Shown: positions 22,935 to 32,995 of the stretch, piece by piece
How the letters are laid out: each line of letters begins with the position of its first letter
Numbering within the stretch: position 1 is the first letter of the stretch
From: Roseivivax isoporae LMG 25204
GTDB taxonomy: Bacteria; Pseudomonadota; Alphaproteobacteria; Rhodobacterales; Rhodobacteraceae
Direction of reading: 5' to 3'
Length of the DNA: 39,571 nt
NCBI RefSeq assembly: GCF_000521865.1
Contig: NZ_JAME01000038.1
Span: forward strand, 1-39,571
Notes under the pieces: generated by a model
What the model saw: only the letters and a program-made list of their open reading frames with translations
The model's database searches: none
Told to the model about the DNA's origin: nothing
Made by a program: the position numbers and the translations under genes

Positions 22935-24341
22935 TCAGATCAGCTTGCCGCGCCGCACCGGCGCCGGGCGCACGCGCTCGGCGATATGGTCGTAGAGAAG
23001 CCCCGCGATGTTCTTCTTCGTCGCCGTCTCGATGCCCTCGAGGCCGGGCGAGGAATTGACCTCGAGCACCTTGGGCCCGCTCTCGGACCGGAGGAGGTCG
23101 ACCCCCGCGAAGTTCAGCTTGAACGCCCGCGCCGCGCGCACCGCGGTCTCGCGCTCGGCCTTCGAGATGCGCACCACCTGCGCCGAGCCGCCGCGGTGCA
23201 GGTTCGACCGGAAATCGCCCTCGGCGCCCGTGCGCTTCATCGCCGCCACGACCTTGCCGCCCACGACGAGGCATCGGATGTCCTCGCCCGCCGCCTCCTT
23301 CACGAAGTCCTGCACGAGGAAGTTCGCGCGCAGGCCGCGGAAGGCGTCGATCACCGATTGCGCGGCCTTCTTGGTCTCGGCCAGCACCACGCCCTTGCCC
23401 TGCGTGGATTCGAGCAGCTTCACGATCATCGGGGCCGTGCCCACGAGCCGCATGAGCGAATCGGTGTCCTTGGGCGACGAGGCGAAGGCCGTGTTGGGCA
23501 TGCCGATTTTGTGCCGCGCCATCAGCTGGTGGGCGTAGAGCTTGTCGCGCGACGCGGTGATGCCCTCGGACCCGTTCACGCAGAACGTCCCGATGGTCTC
23601 GAACTGGCGGATCACGGCGGTGCCGTAGGCGGTGATCGAGGCGCCGATGCGCGGGATCACCGCGTCGTAGCGGGGCAGGCGGGCGCCATCGTAATGCACT
23701 TCGGGCGCCATGGCGTTGATCGCCATGTAGCAGCGCGTGGTGTCGATCACCTCGACCGTGTGCCCGCGTGCCTCGCCCTCCTGGACCAGGCGGCGGGTGG
23801 AATAGTTGTTCTCGCGGCTCAGCACCGCCACGCGCAGCGCCCGGTTCGGCGCGGCGCTGCGGACCCGGCCGCTGGCATAGACGTCGTAGGACAGTTCCGG
23901 CTGCAGGAAGCGGTCGGTCGCCACGATGGTGATGTGGTCCTTCAGCGCCTCGCGCCCGAGCAGCATCCGGCTCGCCATGCTGGCGCGGTTGGTCAGCGTC
24001 AGCTCGATGGGCCAGCTGTCGCCGCCCACGGTCAGCGTGCAGCGGATGACGTAGCGGCTTTCGCTCTCGCCGTTCGACGAGGTGACCATGCGGCGGTCGA
24101 CGACCTTGGCCGAGCAGGGGATCACCGGGTGGTCCCGTCCCGGCACCGGATGCACGGTAAAGCGCACCTGCGGCGCCTGCGCCGATCCGAACGTCTCGAT
24201 GTCCGAGGCGTGCAGCGCCGAGGTGCGCGCGCCGGTATCGACCTTCGCGCGCAGCGCGGGCAGGCCCAGATCGGGCAGGGCCACCCATTCCTCCCAGCCG
24301 AAGCGGATGAGGTTCTGGGCGGGATCGGGCATGTCGGTCAT
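22935..24341 (-). CDS. rimK: RimB-RimK fusion: retropepsin-like protease plus S6-glutamate ligase
   Basis: This single protein has 468 residues. Residues 1 to about 160 form an ATP-dependent zinc protease/RimB-type domain with the aspartic-protease-like motif [11 protein letters not shown] (Asp35) and the LLGREAL turn. Residues from about 168 on form a full-length 300-residue RimK ATP-grasp ligase ([47 protein letters not shown]). RimK adds glutamates to the C-terminus of ribosomal protein S6. In Pseudomonas the separate RimB protease is reported to trim RimK-modified S6. The fusion would couple addition and removal in one chain. GAGGAA lies 6 nt upstream of the chosen ATG. It may share a transcript with the DUF2189 gene 73 bases upstream. 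Confidence 0.9.
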   Translation of the reverse strand: MTDMPDPAQNLIRFGWEEWVALPDLGLPALRAKVDTGARTSALHASDIETFGSAQAPQVRFTVHPVPGRDHPVIPCSAKVVDRRMVTSSNGESESRYVIRCTLTVGGDSWPIELTLTNRASMASRMLLGREALKDHITIVATDRFLQPELSYDVYASGRVRSAAPNRALRVAVLSRENNYSTRRLVQEGEARGHTVEVIDTTRCYMAINAMAPEVHYDGARLPRYDAVIPRIGASITAYGTAVIRQFETIGTFCVNGSEGITASRDKLYAHQLMARHKIGMPNTAFASSPKDTDSLMRLVGTAPMIVKLLESTQGKGVVLAETKKAAQSVIDAFRGLRANFLVQDFVKEAAGEDIRCLVVGGKVVAAMKRTGAEGDFRSNLHRGGSAQVVRISKAERETAVRAARAFKLNFAGVDLLRSESGPKVLEVNSSPGLEGIETATKKNIAGLLYDHIAERVRPAPVRRGKLI

Positions 24342-24414
24342 GAGGCGTTCCTCGTCGGTCGCGCGCGGACGGGCTATCAAGCCCCGCGCGCGGCGGCAAG
24401 GTGAGGCCCGGCCG

Positions 24415-25227
24415 TTAAGGATGCGTGACGCGGCGCCCCGTCCGGTCGAGCGCGCCCGCAGCCTCCGCCCGGCGGTAAAGGTGCCAGCTCGCGTGGCCGA
24501 GAACCGGCAGGACCACGAAGAGCCCGAGGAAGAAGGGCAGGAGGGCGAGGAACGTCGCCCCCGCGATGATCGCGGCCCAGAGGATCAGGGTGGCCGGGTT
24601 CTCGCGGGTGACGCGCAGGCTCGCCCGCATGGCGGTCACCACGTCGACCTTGCGGTCGAGGAGCATGGGCAGGCTCACCACCGTCAGCGCGAAGAGAAGG
24701 AAGGCCAGCACGCCGCCGAAGCCGAGCTCGGTCAGCACCATGGCGAGGCCCGCCCCCGAGAGGTAGGTGGCGAGGTCCTGCGCCGGCCCGCGCATGGCCG
24801 AGGGCCCCATGAAGAGGGCAAAGAGCAGGTGCGCGAAGAAGCTCCAGAAGAGCACGTAAAGGAGGATCATCGCGCCCGCCCAGGGGATCTGGCGCGTGCG
24901 CTCGGTCCAGACCACCCCGAGGACGTCGGCGAAGCGCGGCCGCTCGCCCCGCGCGCGCCGCCGCGACACCTCGTAGAGGCCGACCGCGAGGAAGGGCGCC
25001 GCCAGCGGAAAGCCCAGCGTCAGCGTCAGCGTCCAGGTGAAGAGCCCCGCGCCAAGCTGCAGAAGCGCGAGCCCGAGCACCACGTAGACCGCGCTGAAGA
25101 AGAGCCCGAACTGCGGCGCGGCGCGGAAGTCGGCGGCGCCCGCGCGCAGGACCGTCGCAAGGTCCGCGGGCGTCAGCGCACCGGCCCTGCGCCGTGGCGG
25201 CAGGGCGTCGGACTGGGTGTCGGACAT
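24415..25227 (-). CDS. DUF2189 family membrane protein
   Basis: The protein has 270 residues with a hydrophilic N-terminus and about six TM segments. It has the DUF2189 pattern [23 protein letters not shown], then [16 protein letters not shown], and late [22 protein letters not shown]. Function is unknown. GGAGG lies 7 nt before the ATG. It is divergent from tgt across a region holding three 11-bp direct repeats, and upstream of rimBK on the same strand. Confidence 0.85.
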   Translation of the reverse strand: MSDTQSDALPPRRRAGALTPADLATVLRAGAADFRAAPQFGLFFSAVYVVLGLALLQLGAGLFTWTLTLTLGFPLAAPFLAVGLYEVSRRRARGERPRFADVLGVVWTERTRQIPWAGAMILLYVLFWSFFAHLLFALFMGPSAMRGPAQDLATYLSGAGLAMVLTELGFGGVLAFLLFALTVVSLPMLLDRKVDVVTAMRASLRVTRENPATLILWAAIIAGATFLALLPFFLGLFVVLPVLGHASWHLYRRAEAAGALDRTGRRVTHP

Positions 25228-25315
25228 GTCCTGTCCTCCCCTGTTCGTGTCGGTCGCGCTGTGCAGGCGATGCTAGCGGCGCCCCCGAGTCGGGACAAGC
25301 GGGACCGTGGCGCCG

Positions 25316-25348
25316 GCCATACCCGGGCCATACGCGTGCCATATCCCT
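25316..25348. repeat. Three 11-bp direct repeats upstream of tgt
   Basis: GCCATACCCGG, GCCATACGCGT and GCCATATCCCT stand head to tail from 25316. They share GCCATA at exactly 11-bp intervals, about one helical turn. They end 56 bases before the tgt start and lie in the divergent region shared with the DUF2189 gene. They are possibly a cooperative protein-binding array. Confidence 0.6.
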
Positions 25349-25404
25349 GCGGGCCCGTCTTTCCCGCCTTGCCGAGGGCCTCCGGATGCGGCAGAGGACG
25401 GCAC

Positions 25405-26532
25405 ATGTCCGGCTTCTCCTTCACCCTCGACGCCACCTGCGGCAAGGCCCGCACCGGCCGCATCTCGACCCCCCGCGGCGAGATCCGCACGCCCGCCTTC
25501 ATGCCCGTGGGCACGGCCGGCACCGTCAAGGCGATGCTGCCCGACAGCGTCGCCGCGACCGGCGCCGACATCCTCCTCGGCAACACATACCACCTGATGC
25601 TGCGCCCCGGCGCCGAGCGCGTGGCACGGCTCGGCGGGCTTCACGCCTTCATGAACTGGGACCGCCCGATCCTCACCGATTCCGGCGGCTTCCAGGTGAT
25701 GAGCCTTTCGGACCTGCGCAAGCTCACCGAGGACGGCGTCACCTTCAAGAGCCATATCGACGGCTCGCGCCACATGTTTTCTCCCGAGAAAAGCATGGAA
25801 ATCCAGAAGCTTCTGGGGTCTGACATCGTGATGGCCTTCGACGAGTGCCCGGCCCTGCCGGCGCCGCGCGACCGCATCGAGGCGTCGATGCGGCTGTCGA
25901 TGCGCTGGGCGCAGCGCTCGCGCGACGCCTTCGGCGACCGGCCCGGACATGCGCTCTTCGGCATCCAGCAGGGCGGGCTCGAACCGGACCTGCGCGCGGA
26001 ATCGGCCAAGGCGCTGAAGGCGATCGGCTTCGACGGCTACGCGGTGGGAGGGCTCGCCGTGGGGGAGGGGCAGGAGGCGATGTTCGCCTGCCTCGACACC
26101 GCCTGCGACATGCTGCCGGAGGATCGCCCGCGCTACCTGATGGGCGTGGGCAAGCCCGACGACATCGTGGGCGCCGTCGCGCGCGGCATCGACATGATGG
26201 ACTGCGTGCTGCCCTCGCGGTCCGGCCGCACCGGCCAGGCCTGGACCCGCCGCGGGCAGGTCAACCTGCGCAACGCGCGGCACGCCGACGATCCCCGTCC
26301 CCTCGACGAGGCCTGCACCTGTCCCGCCTGCCGCAGCTATTCCCGCGCCTATCTGCACCACGTCGTGCGGTCCGGCGAGATGATCGCGGGCATGCTGCTG
26401 ACGTGGCACAATCTCCATTACTACCAGGAACTTATGGCGGGGATCCGGGCCGCTGTCGCAGCCGGGACCTTCGCCGGGTTCGAGGCCGGGTTCCATGCTG
26501 CCCGCGCCGAGGGAGACATTCCGCCCCGGTGA
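25405..26532 (+). CDS. tgt: tRNA-guanine transglycosylase
   Basis: The enzyme exchanges guanine 34 for preQ1 in Asp, Asn, His and Tyr tRNAs in queuosine synthesis. It has 375 residues, standard length. The TIM-barrel motifs are intact: [11 protein letters not shown] with Asp92 (general base), [11 protein letters not shown], and [14 protein letters not shown] with nucleophile Asp266. Zinc ligands are Cys304, Cys306, Cys309 (CTCPAC) and His335. AGAGGA lies 6 nt before the ATG; longer in-frame extension reads through the repeats and is not coding-like. QueA is not adjacent. It converges on ggt with 24 bases between. Confidence 0.97.
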   Translation: MSGFSFTLDATCGKARTGRISTPRGEIRTPAFMPVGTAGTVKAMLPDSVAATGADILLGNTYHLMLRPGAERVARLGGLHAFMNWDRPILTDSGGFQVMSLSDLRKLTEDGVTFKSHIDGSRHMFSPEKSMEIQKLLGSDIVMAFDECPALPAPRDRIEASMRLSMRWAQRSRDAFGDRPGHALFGIQQGGLEPDLRAESAKALKAIGFDGYAVGGLAVGEGQEAMFACLDTACDMLPEDRPRYLMGVGKPDDIVGAVARGIDMMDCVLPSRSGRTGQAWTRRGQVNLRNARHADDPRPLDEACTCPACRSYSRAYLHHVVRSGEMIAGMLLTWHNLHYYQELMAGIRAAVAAGTFAGFEAGFHAARAEGDIPPR

Positions 26533-26556
26533 TCCAGGGGCGGACGGCGCGGGGTG

Positions 26557-28365
26557 TCAGTCCCCGAGCGCGATCCCCTCGCGGCGCGGATCCGCACCGC
26601 CCCGAAGGCCGTCCGGCCCGATGGCGATGAGGTGCAGGCCCGAATTGAGCTCGCCCACCTCGGTCTCGAACCCGGCCTCGCCGAGCGGGCCGGCCAGCGC
26701 CTCGGCGTCGGTGCCGGCCTCGAGATCCATGGTGCCGAAGCGGTTCAGCACGTGCGGCGCCGCTGCGGCCTGCTGCACGTCCATGTCGAAATCGATCACG
26801 TTGACGATGGCCTGCGCCACGTAGCCGATGATCCGGCTGCCGCCGGGCGAGCCCACGACCAGCACGGGCTGGCCGTCGCGCAGGACGATGGTCGGCGCCA
26901 TGGACGACCGCGGCCGCTTGCCCGGCTCGAGCCGGTTGGCGATGGGCCGGCCGTCCTCGTGCGTCGCAAAGCTGAAATCGGTGAGTTCGTTGTTCAGCAG
27001 GAACCCGCCCGGTGCCATGAGCCGCGAGCCGAAGCCGTTCTCGATGGTCGTGGTCATGGACAACGCGTTGCCCTCGGCGTCGACGATCGAGATGTGCGAG
27101 GTCGACGGGAGCTCGATCGACACGTCGTCGCCCCAGACCAGCGCGTGATCCCAGTCGGGCGTGCCCGGCGTTGCCTCCTCGAGCGCGCTGTCGCGCCCGG
27201 CTATGAGCGCCGACCGCGTCGCGAGATAGGCCGGATCGACGAGCCCCGCCGTCGGCATCGGCACGAAATCGGTGTCGGCCATGTAGCGGCCGCGGTCGGC
27301 GAAGGCGAGCCGCGAGGCGTCGCCGATCAGCCGCCACGTCTCGGCGTCGCCGGGTCCGCCCGCCAGCTCGAAGGCCTCGAGCGTGCCGAGGATCTGCCCG
27401 ACCGTCAGCGCGCCCGACGACGGCGGACCCATGCCGCACACCTCGTGCTGGCGGTAGGCGGCGCAGACCGGCGCCCGTTCGATCACCTCGTAGAGCGCGA
27501 GGTCGATCAGGTCGAGGTTGCCGGGATTGCCCTCGGCGGTCCTCACCGTGTCGACGATGCCGCGGGCGATGTCGCCGGTATAGAAGGCCTCGGCGCCCCG
27601 CGTCGTCATGGCGCGCAGAGTCTCGGCATAGGCCGGGTTCATGAACGTGTCGCCGGGGGCGGGTGCGGCGCCGCCCGGCAGGAAATACTCGGCCGTCGCG
27701 GGAAACCGGCCGAGATAGTCCGCGTCCTCGGCGATGGCCGCGGCAAGCCGCGGCGAGACGGCGAACCCCTCCTCGGCGAGCGCGATCGCGGGCGCGAGGA
27801 GGTCGGCCCAGTTCGCCCGGCCCCAGCGCCGATGGGCCTCCTCGAGAAGCGCGGGCGTGCCGGGCGTGCCGACCGACAGCCCACCCACCACCGCGTCGAA
27901 GAACGCGAGCGGCTCGCCGTCCTCGTCCTGGAAATGCGTCGGCCGTGCGGCGAGCGGCGCGGTCTCGCGCCCGTCGAGCGTGGTCATCTCGCCCGTCTCG
28001 GCGTCGTACCAGACGAGGAACGCGCCGCCGCCCAGGCCCGAGCTCTGCGGCTCGACGAGGCCGAGCACCGTCTGCACCGCCACCATGGCATCCGCGGCGC
28101 TGCCGCCCCCGCGCAGCACCTCGGCCCCCGCGGCGACCGCGACGGGATTGGCGGCGACGACCATCCACTCCTCGGCCTCGACCGGCCGGCCCGCGGCCTT
28201 TGCCTCGAAGGCCGCGGCGACCTCCGAGCCCAGGTCGGCGAACGCCTCGGCATCCTGCGCGGTCGCGGCCTCGGGCGCGATGGCGTCGGCCGCCTGCTGG
28301 GCCGCCGCCGGCACGACCAGCGCCGCGCCCAGCACGCAGGCGAGGGGGGGAAGGATGGCGCGCAT
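26557..28365 (-). CDS. ggt: Gamma-glutamyltransferase, periplasmic
   Basis: The enzyme cleaves gamma-glutamyl bonds of glutathione and related compounds. It is made as a 602-residue precursor that self-cleaves into two subunits. The signal peptide spans residues 1-22 (AAA then QQ). The autocatalytic nucleophile is Thr422 in the PSTSHISIVD motif, where cleavage would release a small subunit of about 180 residues. The oxyanion/glutamate site is GSPGGSRI, and the large-subunit ETAP motif (DGRETAPLAA) is present. AGGAG lies 7 nt before the ATG at 28365. In-frame upstream codons read antisense to tRNA-Thr and are not part of the gene. Thiol and glutathione recycling fits an organism with a sulfur-assimilation operon, but no link is shown. 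Confidence 0.95.
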   Translation of the reverse strand: MRAILPPLACVLGAALVVPAAAQQAADAIAPEAATAQDAEAFADLGSEVAAAFEAKAAGRPVEAEEWMVVAANPVAVAAGAEVLRGGGSAADAMVAVQTVLGLVEPQSSGLGGGAFLVWYDAETGEMTTLDGRETAPLAARPTHFQDEDGEPLAFFDAVVGGLSVGTPGTPALLEEAHRRWGRANWADLLAPAIALAEEGFAVSPRLAAAIAEDADYLGRFPATAEYFLPGGAAPAPGDTFMNPAYAETLRAMTTRGAEAFYTGDIARGIVDTVRTAEGNPGNLDLIDLALYEVIERAPVCAAYRQHEVCGMGPPSSGALTVGQILGTLEAFELAGGPGDAETWRLIGDASRLAFADRGRYMADTDFVPMPTAGLVDPAYLATRSALIAGRDSALEEATPGTPDWDHALVWGDDVSIELPSTSHISIVDAEGNALSMTTTIENGFGSRLMAPGGFLLNNELTDFSFATHEDGRPIANRLEPGKRPRSSMAPTIVLRDGQPVLVVGSPGGSRIIGYVAQAIVNVIDFDMDVQQAAAAPHVLNRFGTMDLEAGTDAEALAGPLGEAGFETEVGELNSGLHLIAIGPDGLRGGADPRREGIALGD

Positions 28366-28482
28366 GGGGAATCTCCTCTCTGTGACACCCTGAGGATGCG
28401 GCAGCCCGACATGAAGTCCAGCGCCGATCCCCGTAAGCGCGGCCTTGTCCCCGACCCGCGCAGCGCGTATTGGAGCCGTCGT

Positions 28483-28558
28483 GCCGGTATAGCTCAGCTG
28501 GTAGAGCGTCTGATTTGTAATCAGAGGGTCGGGGGTTCGAGTCCCTCTGCCGGCACCA
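28483..28558 (+). tRNA. tRNA-Thr (anticodon UGU)
   Basis: This is a 76-nt cloverleaf. The acceptor arms GCCGGTA and TGCCGGC include one G-U. The D-arm is GCTCAGCTGGTAGAGC. The anticodon stem TCTGA/TCAGA has the loop TTTGTAA, giving UGU. The T-arm contains GGTTCGAGTCC. CCA is encoded at 28556-28558. It stands alone between divergent ggt and the end of the RND gene. Confidence 0.97.
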
Positions 28559-28627
28559 CTCCTCCCCAGGTTCACCCAAGATCACCGGGTCCGGAGAGTG
28601 CCCGCGCCTGCCGAAGGCGCCCGGGCT

Positions 28628-31600
28628 TCAGGTCGACGCGGGCGCGCCGGACCCGTCCGCTGTCCCGCCTGCCTCCGCCGCCTCGGGCCGGTCGCGCTGC
28701 AGCAGGTCGTAGAGGACCGGTGTTAGGAACAGCGTCAGGATCGAGGCACCGAGGAAGCCCCCGATGATGACGATGCCGATGGAGAACCGGCTCTCGGCGC
28801 CCGCGCCCGAGGAGATCACGAGCGGCAGCGCGCCCAGAACCGTCGACAGGACCGTCATCAGGATCGGCCGCAGCCGCACCGCGGACGCCTCGATCACCGC
28901 CTCGCGCACCGACTTGCCCTGCTCGCGCAACTGGTTCGCGAACTCCACGATGAGAATGCCGTTCTTGGCCATGAGGCCGATCAGCATGACCATGCCCACC
29001 TGCGTGTAGATGTTCACGGCCTCGCCCACGGCCAGCAGCGTCAGGAGCGCGCCCGCGACCGCGAGGGGCACCGACAGCATGATGACCACCGGCTGAATGA
29101 AGCTCTCGAATTGCGCGGAAAGCACGAGGAAGACCACGAGCAGCGCGAGCGCGAAGGTCACGACGATGCCGCCGGACGTCTCCTGGTAGGTCTCGGCCTG
29201 GCCTGCATAGAAGATCTGCATGTCCGACGGCAGATCCTCGGCGATGGTCTCGATCCGCTCGATCGCCTCGCCGATGTTCACGCCCTCTCCGAGCGCCGCG
29301 CTGATCTCGACCGAGGGCTGCCGGTCGAAGCGGTTGTAGGCGTCGACCGAGGCACGGCGTTCGAGCGTCACGAGCCCGTCGAGTGCGACGAGGTCGCCCG
29401 TACCGCTGCGCACGTTCAGCCGGCGCAGGTCGTCGGGGCTCGCGCGCAGGTCCTCGGGGGCCTGCAGGATCACCGGGTACTGGCGGTTTTCCGAGATGAA
29501 CTCCGTCACCTCGGCCGAGGCGAAGAACACCCGCACCGCGTCCGACACCGTCTGCGCGTCGATGCCGATGTCGCGCGCGAGGTCGCGGTTCACGGTGATG
29601 TCGTAGCCGGGCGTGTTCACCTCGTAGCCGCGGCGCACGCCGACGATGCCGGGCTCGGCGCGCAGCCGTTCCTCCATCTGCGCGGAATAGTCCGCCGCCG
29701 CGTCGAAGCTCGGCGCGGTCACGATGAGCTCGAGCCCCGAGCCGCTGCCCGCGCCGAGCCCCGAGGGGGCGAAGCTGCGCACGCTCGCGAGCGTGATCGC
29801 GTCGAGTTTCGGGGTCAGTTCGGCCACGACGTCGCGCGGAGCCATCTCGCGCTCGCCCCAGGGTTCCATGACCGCGACGATGAAGGCGCGTCCGGTCTCG
29901 CCGTACTGCCCGACGATGGAGATGGTGTCGGCCACGATCCCGTCCTCGCGGTAGGGCGCGATCAGCTCCTCGACCTCGCGCACCGCGGCATCGGTGAGGC
30001 CGAGGGCAGAACCGGAGGGCGCCGAGATGCTGACGAAGAAGACGCCGCGATCCTCGTCGGGCGACAGCTGGGAGGGCAGCGCCTGGTAGAGCGTCCACGA
30101 CATCCCGCTCAGTGCCGCGGCGATCCCGAGGACGAGGACCGGCATCCGGATCGCCCGCGACAGGAGGCTGCGATAGCCTTCGGACATCCGCCGCGTGACG
30201 CCGTGCACGAGGCGCGAGAAGCGGCCCGTGTTGCCCCCCTGGCGCAGCACGCGCGCCGCGATGACCGGGCAGAGCGTCAGCGCCACGAAGGTCGAGATCG
30301 CGACGGCGATCGCCAGGGTGATGCCGAACTCGCTGAAGAGCTTGCCGATCTCGCCCGACAGGAACGAGAGCGGCACGAACACCGCGATGAGCGTCAGCGA
30401 GGTCGACACGACGGCAAAGAACACCTCGTTCGCGCCGGCGCGGGCGGCCTCGTTTGGCGCATCACCCGCCTCGACCTTGCGCTGGATGTTCTCGAGCACG
30501 ACGATGGCGTCGTCGACCACGAGGCCGATCGCGAGGATCAGCGCGAAGAGCGTCAGCACGTTGACCGAGAAACCCGCGAAGGCGATTCCGGCGCAGGCGC
30601 CGAGGAGCGCGATCGGGATGGTCACGGCGGGCACGACGGTGGCGCGCAACGAGGTCAGGAAGACGTAGATGACCGCGACCACGATGGCCACGGCGATGAG
30701 CAGCGTCGACAGGACCTGCCAGATCGAGTTGCGGATGAAATCCGCGTCGTCGGAGGTCACCGAAAGCGTCGTGCCGGACGGCAGGTCCGCCTGGATCTCC
30801 GCGACCTCGGCGTTGACCTCGGACGAGATCGACAGCGTGTTGGCCGAGGATTGCCGAAGCACGCCCAGGCCAATCGCCGTCTCGCCGTTCGAGCGGAAGA
30901 CGGAATCGTCGGTCTCGGTGCCGATCTCGACCCGCGCCACGTCCTCGAGCCGCACGATGCTGCCGTTCTCGCGCCGGACCACGAGGCGTTCGAAATCCTC
31001 GACATCGCTCAGCCGGGTCTCCGTGCGCAGGAGATAGTTCCGCGACGCGCTCTCGAGCTGGCCCGAGGGCAGTTCGAGGTTGTTGGCGCGTAGCGCGGCC
31101 GCGATGTCGTTGGCGGTGATGCCGCGCGCGGCCATCGCCTCGGGACGGAGCCAGATGCGCATGGCATAGGGCCGGTCGCCGTAGATCTGCACCGCCGCAA
31201 CCCCGTTCAGGGTCTCGAAGCGGTCGACCACGAAACGGTCGGCGTAGTCCGTGAGCGCCGACGCCGACAGCTGGTCCGAGGTCATCGTCATCCAGATGAT
31301 CGGGTCGCCCTGGCTGTCGTTCTTTTCGACCTCGGGCTCGTCGGCCTCCTCGGGCAGGTCGCCCGAGACCGACTGCACCGCGGCGCGCACGTCCGATGCC
31401 GCCTGGTCGATGTCGCGGTCCTGGTTGAAGGTGATGACCGTGCGCGACCCGCCGAGTTCGGATTCCGTCTCGATCCGGTCGATGCCCGCGACGGTCGAGA
31501 TCGCGCCCTCGACGACGCTGGCGATCTCGTTGTCGACCACGCTCGGCCCCGCGCCGGTATAGGAGACGCTGACCGTCACCTCGGCGGTCGAGGTGTCGGG

Positions 31601-31711
31601 CAACTCGCGCACCGGCATGCGCATGAGGCCCGCGATGCCGAGCACCACGATGAGGATCGACACGACGGTGGCCAGGACCGGCCGGCGGACGCTGAGATCG
31701 GGAAGGGTCAC
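28628..31711 (-). CDS. RND multidrug efflux transporter permease
   Basis: This is an inner-membrane H+-driven drug/metabolite exporter of the AcrB/MexB hydrophobe group. It has 1027 residues. The N-terminus is VRRPVLATVVSILIVVLGIAGL (TM1). The proton-relay pair Asp400-Asp401 is in GLVVDDAIVVLENIQRK. Two duplicated periplasmic loops of about 300 residues separate 12 TM helices in a 1+5+1+5 pattern. The start is a GTG that overlaps the adaptor stop (GTGA), showing translational coupling. No TolC-like outer-membrane gene follows, so that partner must be shared. The closest named types are MdtBC or MexF-like, but substrate specificity cannot be read. Confidence 0.95.
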   Translation of the reverse strand: MTLPDLSVRRPVLATVVSILIVVLGIAGLMRMPVRELPDTSTAEVTVSVSYTGAGPSVVDNEIASVVEGAISTVAGIDRIETESELGGSRTVITFNQDRDIDQAASDVRAAVQSVSGDLPEEADEPEVEKNDSQGDPIIWMTMTSDQLSASALTDYADRFVVDRFETLNGVAAVQIYGDRPYAMRIWLRPEAMAARGITANDIAAALRANNLELPSGQLESASRNYLLRTETRLSDVEDFERLVVRRENGSIVRLEDVARVEIGTETDDSVFRSNGETAIGLGVLRQSSANTLSISSEVNAEVAEIQADLPSGTTLSVTSDDADFIRNSIWQVLSTLLIAVAIVVAVIYVFLTSLRATVVPAVTIPIALLGACAGIAFAGFSVNVLTLFALILAIGLVVDDAIVVLENIQRKVEAGDAPNEAARAGANEVFFAVVSTSLTLIAVFVPLSFLSGEIGKLFSEFGITLAIAVAISTFVALTLCPVIAARVLRQGGNTGRFSRLVHGVTRRMSEGYRSLLSRAIRMPVLVLGIAAALSGMSWTLYQALPSQLSPDEDRGVFFVSISAPSGSALGLTDAAVREVEELIAPYREDGIVADTISIVGQYGETGRAFIVAVMEPWGEREMAPRDVVAELTPKLDAITLASVRSFAPSGLGAGSGSGLELIVTAPSFDAAADYSAQMEERLRAEPGIVGVRRGYEVNTPGYDITVNRDLARDIGIDAQTVSDAVRVFFASAEVTEFISENRQYPVILQAPEDLRASPDDLRRLNVRSGTGDLVALDGLVTLERRASVDAYNRFDRQPSVEISAALGEGVNIGEAIERIETIAEDLPSDMQIFYAGQAETYQETSGGIVVTFALALLVVFLVLSAQFESFIQPVVIMLSVPLAVAGALLTLLAVGEAVNIYTQVGMVMLIGLMAKNGILIVEFANQLREQGKSVREAVIEASAVRLRPILMTVLSTVLGALPLVISSGAGAESRFSIGIVIIGGFLGASILTLFLTPVLYDLLQRDRPEAAEAGGTADGSGAPAST

Positions 31712-32793
31712 TCGAGGGCCTCGCGCGGAACGGTTTCGTCGATCTCGACCGGCGCGCCGTCTGACAGCTGGTCCCAGCCGGTGACGACCACCTGCGCCCC
31801 GGCATCGAGCCCCTCGACCTCGGTCAGCGCGCCGAGCGAGGCGCCTGCCACGACGTCGGTGCGCTGCGCGGTGCCGTCCGTGACGGTGTAGACATAGGTC
31901 GTCAGGCCCTCGCTGATGATCGCGTCGTCGGCGATCGCGAGCCCCTCGTAGGTGCCGAAGACGAGCCGCGCGTCGGCGAACATGCCGCCGGCGAGCCGTC
32001 GCGCGTCGTTCTCGAACACGGCCCGAACCGGGAAGGTCCGCGAGGCGGGGTCGATTTCCGGCGCGCGCACCGCGACCTCGCCCTCGAACCGTTCGTCCGG
32101 GTAGGCGGGGACGGTGATGCTGACCGACAGCCCCGGTCGCACGCGGTCGAAATACTGCTCTGGCAGCGCCGCGTCGAGTTCTACCGAGGACAGGTCGACG
32201 AGCCGTGCGACCGGCGAGGAGGTGTCGAGGAACGCGCCTTCCTCGATGTCGACGAGACCGACGGTGCCCGCGAAGGGTGCGGTGACCCGGCGGTCCTCGA
32301 TATCGGCACGGGCGGCCTCGACGGCGGCCTGCGCCCGGACGAAGGCGGCGCGCGCCTCCTCGAGGCTCGCCTCGGCGGCGGTGTTGCGGTCGTTCAGCTC
32401 CTCGATCCGGGCGAGCTCCTGCCGCGTCTCGCTGAGCGTCGCCTCTGCCTCGGCGAGTGCCGCCCGCGGCGCGCTGTCGTCGAGCTGCACGATCAGGTCG
32501 CCTTCGGCCACCTGCTGGCCCGAGATCACCGCGACCTCCGTGACGCGGCCGGTCGCGTAGGGCACGAGGTCGACGGCCCGCACCGGCATCAGCGATCCGA
32601 TCACCGAAACCGCGTCGTCGATGTCCCGTGTCTCGGGCGACACGACGCCGACACGCGTGGCCTCGCGGCTCTCGCCGCCGCCCTCCTGGGCGTCCTCGGA
32701 TTGCGCGAGCAGAAGGTCGGTCCCCACGAGCCCCACCGCGCCCAACAGCGCGATCACGCAAAGACCGAGGATGATTTTCAACGCTTTCTTCAT
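31708..32793 (-). CDS. RND efflux periplasmic adaptor (membrane fusion protein)
   Basis: The adaptor links the RND permease to an outer-membrane channel. It has 361 residues, with an N-terminal TM anchor at about 7-29 (KIILGLCVIALLGAVGLVG) rather than a lipoprotein signal. It is followed by a split lipoyl half-motif (GRVTEVAVISGQQVAEGDLI), a coiled-coil hairpin (AALAEAEATLSETRQELARI to ASLEEARAAFVRAQAAVEAARADI), the second half-motif (VTAPFAGTVGLVDIEEGAFL), and a beta-barrel and MP domain. The ATG at 32793 has GGAG 4 nt before it. It is the first gene of the operon, and its stop overlaps the permease GTG. No regulator is adjacent. Confidence 0.93.
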   Translation of the reverse strand: MKKALKIILGLCVIALLGAVGLVGTDLLLAQSEDAQEGGGESREATRVGVVSPETRDIDDAVSVIGSLMPVRAVDLVPYATGRVTEVAVISGQQVAEGDLIVQLDDSAPRAALAEAEATLSETRQELARIEELNDRNTAAEASLEEARAAFVRAQAAVEAARADIEDRRVTAPFAGTVGLVDIEEGAFLDTSSPVARLVDLSSVELDAALPEQYFDRVRPGLSVSITVPAYPDERFEGEVAVRAPEIDPASRTFPVRAVFENDARRLAGGMFADARLVFGTYEGLAIADDAIISEGLTTYVYTVTDGTAQRTDVVAGASLGALTEVEGLDAGAQVVVTGWDQLSDGAPVEIDETVPREALE

Positions 32794-32962
32794 GACGCTC
32801 CGCCGCCTGACACTCGTGCCCGGACGTAACGCCGAGGCAGGTGTGTCCATCAGGGTCGCGCGTTCGTGAAGATCGGGCGGAGAAATGTCATCGGCCGAAA
32901 CATCGACCCCGGCGGGTCACGCCCGGGCGCCGCGGGCCCTGCACGGGACCCGGATGGGACCT

Positions 32963-32987
32963 GCCCGGAGAGGGATCCTCCGGGCAT
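32963..32987 (-). terminator. Hairpin after bphP
   Basis: Perfect 8-bp arms TGCCCGGA and TCCGGGCA enclose a 9-nt loop, 8 bases past the bphP stop. There is no T-run, so termination is probable but incomplete evidence. Confidence 0.5.
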
Positions 32988-32995
32988 GCGGCCCG

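Noticed and set aside
28366-28575. N-terminal extension of the gamma-glutamyltransferase reading frame (contains TRTPDPLITNQTLYQLSYTG)
   Set aside because: This is the well-known peptide produced by translating the antisense of a tRNA gene; it coincides with tRNA-Thr and lies upstream of the signal peptide and SD of ggt.
28604-28620. GCGCCT/AGGCGC hairpin between tRNA-Thr and the RND gene end as a terminator
   Set aside because: The stem is six base pairs with no T-run on either strand; too weak to call.
32880-32905. ATGT...CGGCCG...ACAT near-dyad upstream of the efflux adaptor, as a TetR-type operator
   Set aside because: The arms are short and asymmetric by one base around the core, and no TetR gene is nearby.
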